Assembly (NCBI RefSeq): GCF_021134715.1
Contig: NC_060024.1
Span: 8,618,001-8,682,000, forward strand
Origin: Daphnia pulex
Taxonomy: Eukaryota; Arthropoda; Branchiopoda; Diplostraca; Daphniidae
DNA length: 64,000 nt
Direction: 5' to 3'
Of this stretch, positions 24,052-37,100 are shown piece by piece. The notes under the pieces are model-generated. The model saw nothing but the letters and a program-made list of their open reading frames with translations. It was not told the DNA's origin and ran no database searches. Each line of letters begins with the position of its first letter. Position 1 is the first letter of the stretch. Position numbers and translations under genes: made by a program.

Positions 24052-24375
24052 TAGCTGCATAATCGTCGTTCACTCATGTCGTTAATAGGCATTGTGCAAA
24101 AACTATGTTGGGTGACTGAACCATTTTTTGGTACTTCCCACGACAAAAAGGGAAAAGGTTTTTTTTAGAAAGGTTAATTTCCTCTAGATTTCTAAAGTAT
24201 TGCCACTTTCACGTAAATTGTGTTTATTCATTATCTATTTATTTTAAAATGTTTTGGAGCAGCAACCAAAGAAAATTCTCCTCTGCACTACCCGACCCCT
24301 TTACATCTCGTCTTTATCATGCCTGCTTGCTGTCTAAAACAGCACCCCAACCCCAAAACCTCTGCGTGTAAATTA
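24052..24375 (+). repeat. Direct repeat copy 2 (~325 bp)
   Basis: This is the second copy of the 23579-23904 unit, differing by scattered substitutions and small length changes in A/T runs. The two copies and spacer look like a local duplication of a dispersed repeat. Confidence 0.8.
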
Positions 24376-24599
24376 AACTTATCATTGACTTAGTTGTTAT
24401 ACTAATTGTTAAAAAAAAATTAAAGTATAGCAGAAATACCTGTATCAACAATGATTATTAAATTATACAAAATTTAACGCTAAAAGTTTAGAAGCCTGTA
24501 TCTAGTGAACGGGAGGTTTAATTCTAAAAATGTTTATAAAAAAACGTAAAGAAACAAACATCGTGGCATAATCGTCACTGTGATTTGTTGGTTTCAGGT

Positions 24600-24905
24600 G
24601 GACTGACCACAGATGTATTTTTTTTTATAATTATATTCTGATGAATAATTACTTTCGTAGAAAAGTTTGAAGAATTGTCATCGTTTTTGAAACTTCAGTG
24701 TCGTTGTTTTTGGTTGTGTATGCATAGTCACATGTGTGCATGCAAATGTGTAGCTGAAATAATGGGCTCAAATGTTTCTAACAAGTGCAGTAGAATTGAA
24801 CTGAACTGCAGCAAGTATGCTAAGCTATACCATTCCCCAGGCAGGTGTTCTTCAGCATATTGGGTTAATTTTCAAGCCCAATAGTGCGTATTACTCCATG
24901 ATTAA
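24600..24905 (+). repeat. Diverged partial unit of the 425-bp repeat family
   Basis: It shares ordered blocks with the downstream units: 'atattctgat', 'tttactttcgtag', 'ttcatcg', 'gtcgttg', 'agcggaaataat', 'tgtttcta' and 'cattccccaggcaggtgttct'. It lacks the hairpin. The same 3' portion recurs at 51430-51610 and 55685-55870, next to the copied mucin upstream region, so this family is spread across the window. Confidence 0.6.
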
Positions 24906-25158
24906 AATGCTTGACACGTAAACCTAACGTATAATCTAGTTTTTTAAGTAGTTAGTTGAAATCAAGTTTATTTTTATTTTTTGGGACCAGAGTCATCAAT
25001 ATAATGTAATTTAAAAGATAATGTAAAATAATGTAAAAAGCCATCCTTCTAAAATATTGTGCCTTTATTGAATTTAACTATTAAATTTATTTTTGTCTGG
25101 TAATCTAGTCCTTCCGTTTCTTAGCTAAACTAGAGATTTTGAAAAATATAAAAAAATC

Positions 25159-26438
25159 AGCTCAATCGTACCCCTAATTGTTACGTCCATTGAAAAAAAA
25201 ATCGTCGTTTTCCGAAGAAAACTGTATATTTGGGAACGCCGAGAAAAAAGCCTTGTTCCATAAGGTTTTCTCGTGCGTTCCCAAACTTTAGGTAGGTAGA
25301 TCTGTAATTAATAAAATAAATTGCTGAAGTGTTACACAATTTAATTTTTCTTTACGGATAATAATATTCTGATAAACATGTACAATTTACTTTCGTAGAA
25401 CAGTTAGAAATATTTTCATCGTGCTGTTTAGGAAACTTCAATGTCGTTTTTTTCGGTTGTGTGTGTATAGGAATATGTGTAGCGGAAATAATCGGCACAA
25501 GTGTTTCTAAAAAATGGGTCTTTTGCAGTAAAATTGAACTATAGCAAGTATGGTAAGCTAACCATTCCCCAGGCAGGTGTTCTGCAGCTCAATCCTACCC
25601 CTAATTGTTACGTCCATTGGAAAAAAAATCGTCGCTTTCCGAAGAGAACTGTATATTTGCGAACGCCGAGAAAAAAGCCTTGTTCCATAAGGTTTTCTCG
25701 TGCGTTCCCAAACTTTAGGTAGGTAGGCCTGTAATTAATAAAATAAATTGCTGAAGTGTTACACAATCTTATTTTTCTTTACGGATAATAATATTCTGAT
25801 AAACATGTACAATTTACTTTCGTAGAACAGTTAGAAATATTTTCATCGTGCTGTTTAGGGCACTTCAATGTCGTTGTTTTCGGTTGTGTGTATAGGAATA
25901 TGTGTAGTGGAAATAATCGGCACAAGTGTTTCTAAAAAATGGGTCTTTTGCAGTAGAATTGAACTATAGCAAGTATGGTAAGCTAACCATTCCCCAGGCA
26001 GGTGTTCTGCAGCTCAATCCTACCCCTAATGTTTACGTACATTGAAAAACAAATCGTCGCTTTCCGAAGAAAACTGTATATTTGGGAACGCCGAGAAAAA
26101 AGCCTTTTTCCATAAGGTTTTCTCGTGCGTTCCCAAACTTTAGGTAGGTAGATCTGTAATTAATAAAATAAATTGCTGAAGTGTTACACAATCTTATTTT
26201 TCTTTACGGATAATAATATTCTGATAAACATGTACAATTTACTTTCGTAGAACAGTTAGAAATATTTTCATCGTGCTGTTTAGGAAACTTCAACGTCGTT
26301 GTTTTCGGTTGTGTGTGTATAGGAATATGTGTAGCGGAAATAATCGGCACAAGTGTTTCTAAAAAATGGGTCTTTTGCAGTAGAATTGAACTATAGCAGT
26401 ATGGTAAGCTAACCATTCCCCAGGCAGGCGTTCTGCAG
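25159..26438 (+). repeat. Three tandem 425-bp units, each with a hairpin
   Basis: Unit boundaries are at 25159, 25586 and 26011, giving 427, 425 and about 428 bp with high identity. Each unit carries a long imperfect hairpin, in unit 1 at 25229-25285. Its arms are TTTGGGAACGCCGAGAAAA and TTTTCTCGTGCGTTCCCAAA, with an inner CCTT/AAGG stem. Base changes in the arms are few; unit 2 has one mismatch in the left arm. No open frame persists through the units. Confidence 0.85.
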
Positions 26439-27127
26439 CAATGGGGATAAATTTACAGCGCAACCTTAGTAAAAAAACATGTCCAAACTGTGCGTATAAA
26501 CCCATGAATAATATGCTTGACACGCGAATCTAGCGTCCCTAGTTCGCTCCAACTTTTTTAGAGTGAAAGTCTAAACTAGACTTTTTTTTATTTCTTCGAT
26601 GAATATTTCTCAAAACAGAATTTAATCATTTACTTCCATCCACAGACAAAAAATTATACAAATGTCTATAACGTCTTTTCAAAATAAATATTTACGTACC
26701 GTAACTACTTAAACTTTCCACACTGCTGAAAGAAGCTTATGGGAAACGGGTTTTTGGAAAAATCGCAAAAAAATCAAGTCTGTGTATGAGTATAATGGCC
26801 AATGCTAATCTTATGGTAAACATGACTAATGCAAATATTACAATTAACAAAATTGCCCATAAAAGAGAAATGAATATCCTTTCTTTATCATATTTTTATT
26901 AAATTTTAAAATATAAATCTAAGTCTATATTAGAAAAAAATAGAGCAGACAACGTCATACGTTTTTGGAGCGTAAAAATTCTTATTGTTCTCATTACTAA
27001 ACCGTTTGGACGATTTCAAATTTTTTTTTAAACGATGCGGAATTTCAACTTAAAAAAACTGGTAGATTTTTAAGGAATGCTACTCGTTGTTTACATGTCG
27101 TAAATCGAGAAGTGCCAACTTACCCAG

Positions 27128-27800
27128 TAGGAGAGACTTGAGTATGCCGGGACACCGGGTCAAGAGGGAAGTGAGGGGACAAATAAAAAATATTAATTAA
27201 TTAAACATTTTTTTAGTGTAACATGTAAAAACGTGTTATCTAATTGGGGTTGAAGTTTGGTGTGTTTTTGTCAATAAATGTTGGAGTTATTGACAAAATA
27301 AAAAAACTGCTTTTCGCTTGTCAAATTTTTCACCGCCAAAAAAGGTTTAACGGGAAAAATACAAAAAAATTAATACTATATTTACATGGATAGAAACTTT
27401 GTTCATTTCTTTATCGTTTACAAAAAAATGTGAATTTTAGACCCATTATTTTAGTAAATATAGACATTTTAAAAATAGAGATGTTTTGGGGAATTTGGTA
27501 CACTAAATTGCAGTTGAGATTGGCAGGGAGATTTGAGGACGGAGCTAAGCTATTTTTTCATAAAATGCAAATCTCAGTTTACACGATAATTCATTAATCT
27601 TTTTTACAGACATATAGAATCGATGTAGGGGAACACGATTTAAATTTTTTTGAAAAATTTTTAAAAATTTTAAGGCTTATAAAGCAAACTTCCAACTCTC
27701 AGTGTCCTCACTTACCCCTCAAAATAGGCTCCTCCCACAAATTTTTGAAAACTTTACCCGTCTTCTACTGGTAAACGGTTCAGGCTACTCTAAAATTAAA
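27128..27800 (+). mobile_element. Diverged copy of the TAGGGGAGACTGG element
   Basis: It starts 'taggagagacttgagtatgccggg' and follows the order of the 22436-23301 element (gggacaccgggtca.., a run ending 'gtcctcacttacccc..aaaataggctcctccca'). It is more divergent and has no clear right terminus. It lies just upstream of the promoter of the first mucin gene. Confidence 0.55.
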
Positions 27801-27970
27801 GAAGGCCTAAAATATAGGCCTTCAAACAAAAAATGTGATATTTATTTAATCAAATTCATATTTTTTGTTGGACATCGACAGCAGAATGTAATAATCAATT
27901 TTTTAGTAGCAACATGGGCTTTCACACCAGTTTTGTTGAACTACTTTTTATCTACTTACTTTTTCAATGC

Positions 27971-28140
27971 GGCAGGTACTCCAAAAGTGGGAGGGTACAT
28001 AATACCAATTACTGAAAACCTGTGAAGCTCCTTCTGTTTACGTTTAAAGGTAGTCTGCATTGCGTTGTAACCCCAGAAAATATATATAAGAGCCGTTATC
28101 TATCTGGATAAAAATTATTACATGTTGTGCTTTCTCAGTT
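27971..28140 (+). promoter_or_regulatory. Proximal promoter of mucin-like gene 1
   Basis: An initiator TCAGTT places the start at about 28137. A TATA-like GATAAAAATT lies ~29 bases upstream; TATATATAAG at 28081 is too far to be the main TATA. A conserved upstream box, GGCAGGTACTCC then AAAAGTGGGAGGG (27971-27995), ends 142 bases before the start. Gene 2 has the same elements at the same spacing, which is the main support. Confidence 0.65.
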
Positions 28141-28184
28141 AAAGAGTAAATAATATAGCCTCTACAAGAAATTCAGAATTAAAT

Positions 28185-31100
28185 ATGAATTATCTGGTAT
28201 GTAAAAGTTATTTTCCCTACTTAATTAGCCTTTATACCGTAATGTGAATTAGGACTTGTATATTAGTCTTTTGTATTTTTTAACGAGAAAAATAAGTCGA
28301 TTAAAAAAAGTTGCATAGAAGTTATCATGCATGCAAAATGTCTATTTTTTATGGCTTAAAATCCACTTTTCAGAAAAGACAGTATAAAGAAGCCAAGTGG
28401 CTGATTGGTGGGGTGAAACCGGACCCATCTTGAACACTGCTCCTAGTTGAACAAGGCCGGGGAAAATAGAAAGAATAGTTTGAAAAATTTCATTTTTCTA
28501 CAGAAGTGATAAATTAACTGTAGCATGATGTTTCACGAAATCCCGTTGTTATTTCTTGAGATAAATATAATATATAGCTAGTTATCCCAATTAATGTGCC
28601 GTTGTGCCCAAGTGTGACGAGTGAAAAAATTGCTCATACCAAAACTCAGGCCATTCATTCGCACAAATTATTCCCACAAACATTTATTTTTTAACAAGCG
28701 ATCCACGAATCAAGTAGACCAAAATCCCGGAGCGGCTTTCCTGATCTAAATCCGGAAAAGGCATTAAAAATCTAAAAAAAATATAGCCATGTTCGTCTTC
28801 GCACGCCGGATTTACCTGCGTTTGCAGAATGACGATTTTCCCCCCCGTTTAGGAGTTATTTAGCTCTAAAGTTTGGTTTTTTTGAATTTTGTCAGAAAGT
28901 GGGGGGGGCTTTGACATCCATTTTCGAAAAAGTGGGGGAGCTAGGGAAAAAACTAATTTTTTGAAAAGGTTTATTGCAATCTCAACCACCAAAATCCAAA
29001 AGGAATTTCCTTTCCGGATTTTATTGGTTGAGATATTACCAATTTAGTGAAAGGATTATTTAGCTGGTTTCCCTCCCTGGCTTGCAGCCATTTTTTCGTA
29101 CGGTCCGCTGCGCTCCTGGCGGAAGCCAGCAGAAGGTCTTATATATCGGCCTTCACATTAGACCCATTGCATTTATACAGGCCTTCATATATAGTGAACC
29201 CAGATTTCTTATTGGCCGATGATTTTTAATGCCTTTTCCGGATTTAGATCAGGAAAGCCGATCCGGGATTTTGGTCTACTTGATTCGTGGATCGCTTGTT
29301 AAAAGTTTGATAGTTAGACGTAAATCATATTTTAGTAAAATGTCATTTGGGACAAGAAAATTGGTCTATCTTGATGAGAGATTATTTTGTCATCTACATC
29401 CAAAGAAGTTGCAATTTTCATTCTCTATCAGAAATCTTTCTCAGTTTAAAAACGCCATCCGCCACTGAAACAGCCCGTTTTTTTTTTATTTTTTTTTTAT
29501 TTTGTGGAAATTATCGCTTGGGGTAATAAAAATTAACAAATAGACGGGTTCAATGCGAAATTTTTCGCTTAGTCGATTTGTGAAAACCGCAATCGCTTAG
29601 CTATTGTAGTTTGGGAGATGTAAAAAAACTGCAGAGGGTAGCCAAAATTTTGACTTGTTTCGGTTTTTGTGTAGCAGTTGACGAGAAAACTGCTACAACT
29701 AAAAATAATCTAATTGTTTTAAATGATGGCATACCCACCTCTTCAGACCATTTCATATTTTTTCAAAACTCGGCATAGAAGCCGAGATATGAACAATTAA
29801 AATTTTGGAAAAAATCCTGAAAATTTCTTCTTTTTTTGCCATGCCAGCCTTCATCCTATAAGCCACCTAGCGCTGTCGATAAAAAAATTTTCCCCTCTTT
29901 GCCTTTAGGGTGTTACATGCACCACCGACACCATGCGCCCGACCCCTTCTCGCTGGTGTAGGCTGACGTTATGAGGGAAGCCACCCCAACAGACCATAAA
30001 CGCAAGAAGGACCCTTTCCCTTAAAGAGTTTTCTTTCGCATCTTTTGGAACAAAACAATCTTTCTAGCTATTTTCAAAATTTTTTTTCTCGATTTTAGAA
30101 AAAGCTGGTTTTCATTGAGACGTGGGGGTAAGCTCTACGAAAATGTCAAGTGTGCATGATTTTTAGATCTTCTTTCCTCCTCCTCGAGAAAAAAGAAAAA
30201 ATTCTAACTCTAGCCGTTCAAAAATGATTGCAGTTGGCATGAGACACAAAGCGCCATAAGAATACAAGCCAAACGAGGGAGGTGTTTTCAATTGGCTGGT
30301 GGGTACTGCATATTGCTGGACAGCATATCGGCGTGCTCATTCGGTCTTTTTTTCTTTCTAATTTTCTTAAGGATTTTTTATGAAGAAAAAAGGGTCACGC
30401 CGGTATACTTTCCGCCAATATATTCATCCCACAGGTTGCTCAACCCCTCAAATTTTGCTGTTTTAATCCCCCTCCCCCCCAAAAAAGATCTCGTCGAATT
30501 AAGTCACGTCGAACAAAGAAGAAGCGACTTCTTCTCCCTTTTTCGCCACCCCATATCCACTCCTCAATTTTCAGACGTCCTTCATCCAAATCACCCTTTT
30601 TTGTCGCTTTTAGACCTGAATAAGTGGGTTGTAGGCAGCACGAAAAGTGTCATTTAGATGATGGTCGTCTGCAAATTGATCATGTTTAAAGGACCGCCCA
30701 CCAAACATGGCGGGAATCTGTTTTTATTTGGGAGGGGCTTATCTCAACCTTGAAGAGAGATGACGTGGGGAAATTATTATTTGAAAAGTAAAATAATAAT
30801 AGCTACTGTGAGAATCAGCGTGAAAGAATGATGTGAGTCGAATTTGTTTGATTTCCACCATATCCCTTATTGATGCAAATAAGACTATTATGTGCAGCAT
30901 CGGATAGAACTTGAATTTTGTAATTTTTGTTTGAAAAATGATGACTAGTGTTTAAATTAGTTTACAAGTGATGGACCCTTAAAGAATTTACATATACATT
31001 ATGAATGATGACGTCTTTTACAATGATAAAATTAATATAGAATTAAATTTATTTTTGTAGTTGGCATTTGCAATCATTTCAGTCGTCTTGGCAAATCCAA

Positions 31101-34100
31101 TCGACCGACTAGATTTTATGAAAGATAAGCTGACAAAAGAACTCGATAAAACATCAAACGTCAGTAATTATATGGTGGTACCCGATACCCGACAGATGAC
31201 AGTGAAGCCAGTAACCACGACAACAAAAAAAGCTATAGATAATAAAAATACTGTTAAAACAACAACTAAGAAACCATCAACGACAATGAAAACCACTTCA
31301 AAAACAACTACTAAGCCGAAGTTATCCATAACAACACCAAAAACTTCAAAAACAACAACAAAACCAAAAATAGAGGCCTCAACACAAAAACAATTTACAA
31401 CAACAGGAAAATTAACAACAACAAACAGAAAAACTACTTCAAAAACTACAAACGCAAAATCGACAATTATTACGTCTAGTACTATTAAGCTAGCTGCCAC
31501 AACAGCAAAAACAACAACCACTAAATCATTGGCGACAACAACATCCAAGTCCACAACAAAAGCAAAACCAACAACTAAATTAGCCACAACATTGAAGCCT
31601 TTGTCAACAAAAGTAACTACAACAGCCAAATCCACAACAGCAGTGAGATCAACGTTCACAACCAAACCAATCACAACAAAATTAACGACAACCAAAAAGC
31701 CTTTAACAACTACAACTAAACCAACAACGTCAACAAAAGCTTCCACCACAACCAAATTAACGAAAACGACAGCTACAACTAAATCAAAGTCTACGACAAA
31801 ACCGTCGACCACAGCAATTAAATTGACAACCACAAAGCCTACAACAACTACAACAAAACCAACTTCAACCAAACCAGAAACCACAACTAAATTAACACCA
31901 ACTACGAAGCCTTTAACAACTACAACTAAATCTACGTCATCAACCAAACCGTCGGCCACAAGTAAATTAACTACAACAATAAAGCCGACAACCACTACTA
32001 GACCAAAATCAACCAAACCACCAACTACATCTAAACCTACATCATCAACGAAAACAAGGACCACAACTAAATTAACGACAACCTCAAAGCCTTTAACAAC
32101 TACAACTAAACCAAAAACAACCAAGCAATCAACCACAAGTAAATTAACGACAACAACAAAGCCTTCAACAACTACAACTAAACCAAAGACAACCAAACCA
32201 TTAACCACAACTAAATTTACGACACCCACAAAGCCTTCAACAACTACAACTAAACCAAAAACAACCAAGCCATCAACCACAAATAAATTGACGTCAACCA
32301 CGAAGCCTTCAACGACTACAACTAAACCAAAAACAACCAAACCATCAACCACAACTAAATTGACGACACCAACAAAGACTTCAACAACAAAGACTTCAAC
32401 AACTACAACTAAACCAAAAACAACCAAACCATCAACCACAACTAAAGATACGACAACCACAAAGCCTTCAACAACTACAACTAAACCAAAAACAACCAAA
32501 CAATCAACCACAAATACATTGACGTCAACCACAAAGCCTTCAACGACTACAACTAAACCAAAAACAACCAAACCATCAACCACAACTAAATTGACGACAA
32601 CAACAAAGACTTCAACGACTACAACTAAACCAAAAACAACCAAACCACCAACCACAACTACTGAACAGCCAACATCCACAACAGCTAAGCCTACAACAAC
32701 TAGGGAGGATCCGACGACAACAACTAATGAAAAGCCAACATCCACAACAGCTAAGCCAACCACCACTACAGCTGAGACCACTACCACTACTGAACAGCTA
32801 ACATCCACAACAGTTAAGTCCACTATAACTACGGAAAAACCGACGACAACAACTACTGAACAGCCAACATCAACAACAGCTAAGCCAACAACCACTACAG
32901 CTAAGCCCACAACAACTACTGAACAGCCAACATCCACAACAGCTAAGCCCACTACAACTACGGAACAATTGACGACAACAACTACTGAACAGCAAACATC
33001 AATAACAACTAAGCCAACAACCACTACAGCTGAGACCACTACCACTACTGAACAGCCAACATCCACAACACCTAAGCCCACTAAAACTACGGAAGAACCA
33101 AAGACAACAACTGCTGAACAGCAAACATCCACAACAGCTAAGCCAGCCACCACTACAGCAGAGACCACTACAACTACTGAACAGCCAACATCCCCAGCAG
33201 CTAAGCCAATAACCACTACAGTTGAACCCACTACAACTACTGAAAAGCCAACATCCACAACAACTAAGCCCACTACAACTACGGAAGAACCAACGACAAC
33301 AACTACTGAACAGCCAACATCCACAACAGCTAAGCCCACTACAACTACGGAAGAGCTCACTACAACAACCACTGAACAGACAACGACTGTTACAGAGTCA
33401 AGAACAACAGCAGCTGAACCAACAACTACCACGGCTAAACCCACGACAACAGCTGTTGAGACAACCACTACTGCAGAGAAAACGACTACTTCTGCTGAGC
33501 CAACTTCAACTACGGAAGAGCCCACGACAACAACTACTGAACAGCCAACAACCACAACAGCTGAGCCCACTACAACAGCTGTTGAGACAACCACTACTGC
33601 AGAGGAAACGACAACTTCTGCTGAGCCAACTTCAACTACAGAAGAGCCGACGACCACAACTACTGTACAGGCAAAAACCACACCAGCTGAGCCCACTACA
33701 ACAACCACTGAACAGACAACGACTGTTATTGAGTCAACAACTACAACAGCTGAACCAACAACTACAACGGCTGAACCAACGACAACAGCTGTTGAGACAA
33801 CCACTACTGCAGAGCAAACGACAACTTCTGCTGAGCCAACTTCAACAACAGAAGAGCCCACGACAACAACTACTGAACAGCCAACAACCACAACAGCTGA
33901 GCCCACTACAACAGCTGTTGAAACTACTACTGCAGAGCCAACGACCACAACAGCTGAGCCCACTACAACTACAGAAGAGCCCACGACCACAACTACTGTA
34001 CAGGCAAAAACCACACCAGCTGAGCCCACTACAACAACCACTGAACAGACAACGACTGTTATTGAGTCAACAACTACAACAGCTGAACCAACAACTACAA

Positions 34101-37100
34101 CGGCTGAACCAACGACAACAGCTGTTGAGACAACCACTACTGCAGAACAAACGACAACTTCTGCTGAGCCAACTTCAACAACAGAAGAGCCCACGACAAC
34201 AACTACTGAACAGCCAACAACCACAACAGCTGAGCCCACTACAACAGCTGTTGAAACTACTACTGCAGAGCCAACGACCACAACAGCTGAGCCCACTACA
34301 ACTACAGAAGAGCCCACGACCACAACTACTGAAAAACCAACATCCACAACAGCTGAGTCAACAACTACAACAGCTGAGCCCACTACAACAACCACTGAAC
34401 AGAAAACGACTGTTACTGAGTCAACAACTACAACAGCTGAACCAACAACTACCACGGCTGAACCCACGACAACAGCTGTTGAGACAACCACTACTGCAGA
34501 GCAAACGACAACTTCTGCTGCGCCAACTTCAACAACAGAAGAGCCCACGACAACAACTACTGAACAGCCAACAACCACAACAGCTGAGCCCACTACAACA
34601 GCTGTTGAAACTACTACTGCAGAGCCAACGACCACAACAGCTGAGCCCACTACAACTACAGAAGAGCCAACGACCACAACTACTGAACAGCCAACATCCA
34701 CAACAGCTGATTCAACAACTACAACAGCTGAGCCCACTACAACAACCACTGAACAGACAACGACTGTTACTGAGTCAACTACTACAACACCTGAACCAAC
34801 AACTACAACGGCTGAACCAACGACAACAGCTGTTGAGACAACCACTACTGCAGAGCAAACGACAACTTCTGCTGAGCCAACTTCAACAACAGAAGAGCCC
34901 ACGACAACAACTACTGAACAGCCAACAACCACAACAGCTGCGTCCACTACAACAACCACTGAACAGACAACGACTGTTACTGAGTCAACAACTACAACAG
35001 CTGAACCAACAACTACAACGGCTGAACCAACGACAACAGCTGTTGAGACAACCACTACTGCAGAGCAAACGACAACTTCCGCTGAGCCAACTTCAACAAC
35101 AGAAGAGCCCACGACAACAACTACTGAACAGCCAACAACCACAACAGCTGAGCCCACTACAACAGCTGTTGAAACTACTACTGCAGAGCCAACGACCACA
35201 ACAGCTGAGCCCACTACAACTACAGAAGAGCCCACGACCACAACTACTGAAAAGCCAACATCCACAACAGCTGAGCCCACTACAACAGCTGTTGAGACAA
35301 CCACTACTGCAGAGGAAACGACAACTTCTGCTGAGCCAACTTCAACTACAGAAGAGCCGACGACCACAATTACTGAACAGCCAACAACCACAACAGCTGA
35401 GCCCACTGCAACAGCTGTTGAAACAACTAGTACTGCAGAGCCAACGACAACTTCTGCTGAGCCAACGACCACAACAGCTGAGCCCACGACTACAACTACT
35501 CAAAAGGCAACATCCACAACAGCTGAGTCAACAACTACAACAGCTGAGCCCACTACAACAACCACTGAACAGACAACGACTGTTACTGAGTTAACAACTG
35601 CAACAGCTGAACCAACAACTACCACGGCTGAACCCACGACAACAGCTGTTGAGACAACCACTACTGCAGAGGAAACGACAACTTCTGCTGAGCCAACTTC
35701 AACTACAGAAGAGCCCACGACAACAACTACTGTACAGGCAACAACCACACTAGCTGAGCCCACTACAACAACCACTGAACAGACAACGACTGTTACTGAT
35801 TCAACAACTACGACAGCTGAACCAACAACTACAACGGCTGAACCCACGACAACAGCTCTTGAGACAACCACTACTGCAGAGCAAACGACAACTTCTGCTG
35901 CGCCAACTTCAACAACAGAAGAGCCCACGACAACAACTACTGAACAGCCAACAACCACAACAGCTGAGCCCACTACAACAGCTGTTGAAACTACTACTGC
36001 AGAGCCAACGACCACAACAGCTGAGCCCACTACAACTACAGAAGAGCCAACGACCACAACTACTGAAAAGCCAACATCCACAACAGCTGATTCAACAACT
36101 ACAACAGCTGAGCCCACTACAACAACCACTGAACAGACAACGACTGTTACTGAGTCAACTACTACAACAGCTGAACCAACAACTACAACGGCTGAACCAA
36201 CGACAACAGCTGTTGAGACAACCACTACTGCAGAGCAAACGACAACTTCCGCTGAGCCAACTTCAACAACAGAAGAGCCCACGACAACAACTACTGAACA
36301 GCCAACAACCACAACAGCTGAGCCCACTACAACAGCTTTTGAAACTACTACTGCAGAGCCAACGACCACAACAGCTGAGCCCACTACAACTACAGAAGAG
36401 CCCACGACCACAACTACTGAAAAGCCAACATCCACAACAGCTGATTCAACAACTACAACAGCTGAGCCCACTACAACAACCACTGAACAGACAACGACTG
36501 TTACTGAGTCAACAACTACAACAGCTGAACCAACAACTACAACGGCTGAACAAACGACAAGAGCTATTGAGACAACCACTACTGCAGAGAAAACGAATAC
36601 TTCCACTGAGCCAACTTCAACAACAGAAGAGCCCACGACAACAACTACTGAACAGCCAACAACCACAAGAGCTGAGCCCACTACAACAGCTGTTGAAACT
36701 ACTACTGCAGAGCCAACGACCACAACAGCTGAGCCCACTACAACTACAGAAGAGCCCACGACAACAACTACTGTACAGGCAACAACCACACTAGCTGAGC
36801 CCACTACAACAACCACTGAACAGACAACGACTGTTACTGATTCAACAACTACGACAGCTGAACCAACAACTACAACGGCTGAACCCACGACAACAGCTCT
36901 TGAGACAACCACTACTGCAGAGCAAACGACAACTTCTGCTGCGCCAACTTCAACAACAGAAGAGCCCACGACAACAACTACTGAACAGCCAACAACCACA
37001 ACAGCTGAGCCCACTACAACAGCTGTTGAAACTACTACTGCAGAGCCAACGACCACAACAGCTGAGCCCACTACAACTACAGAAGAGCCAACGACCACAA

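Noticed and set aside
28081..28090. TATATATAAG as the TATA box of gene 1
   Set aside because: It lies about 55 bases before the initiator. The GATAAA-type element at about -29 has the right spacing and is matched in gene 2.
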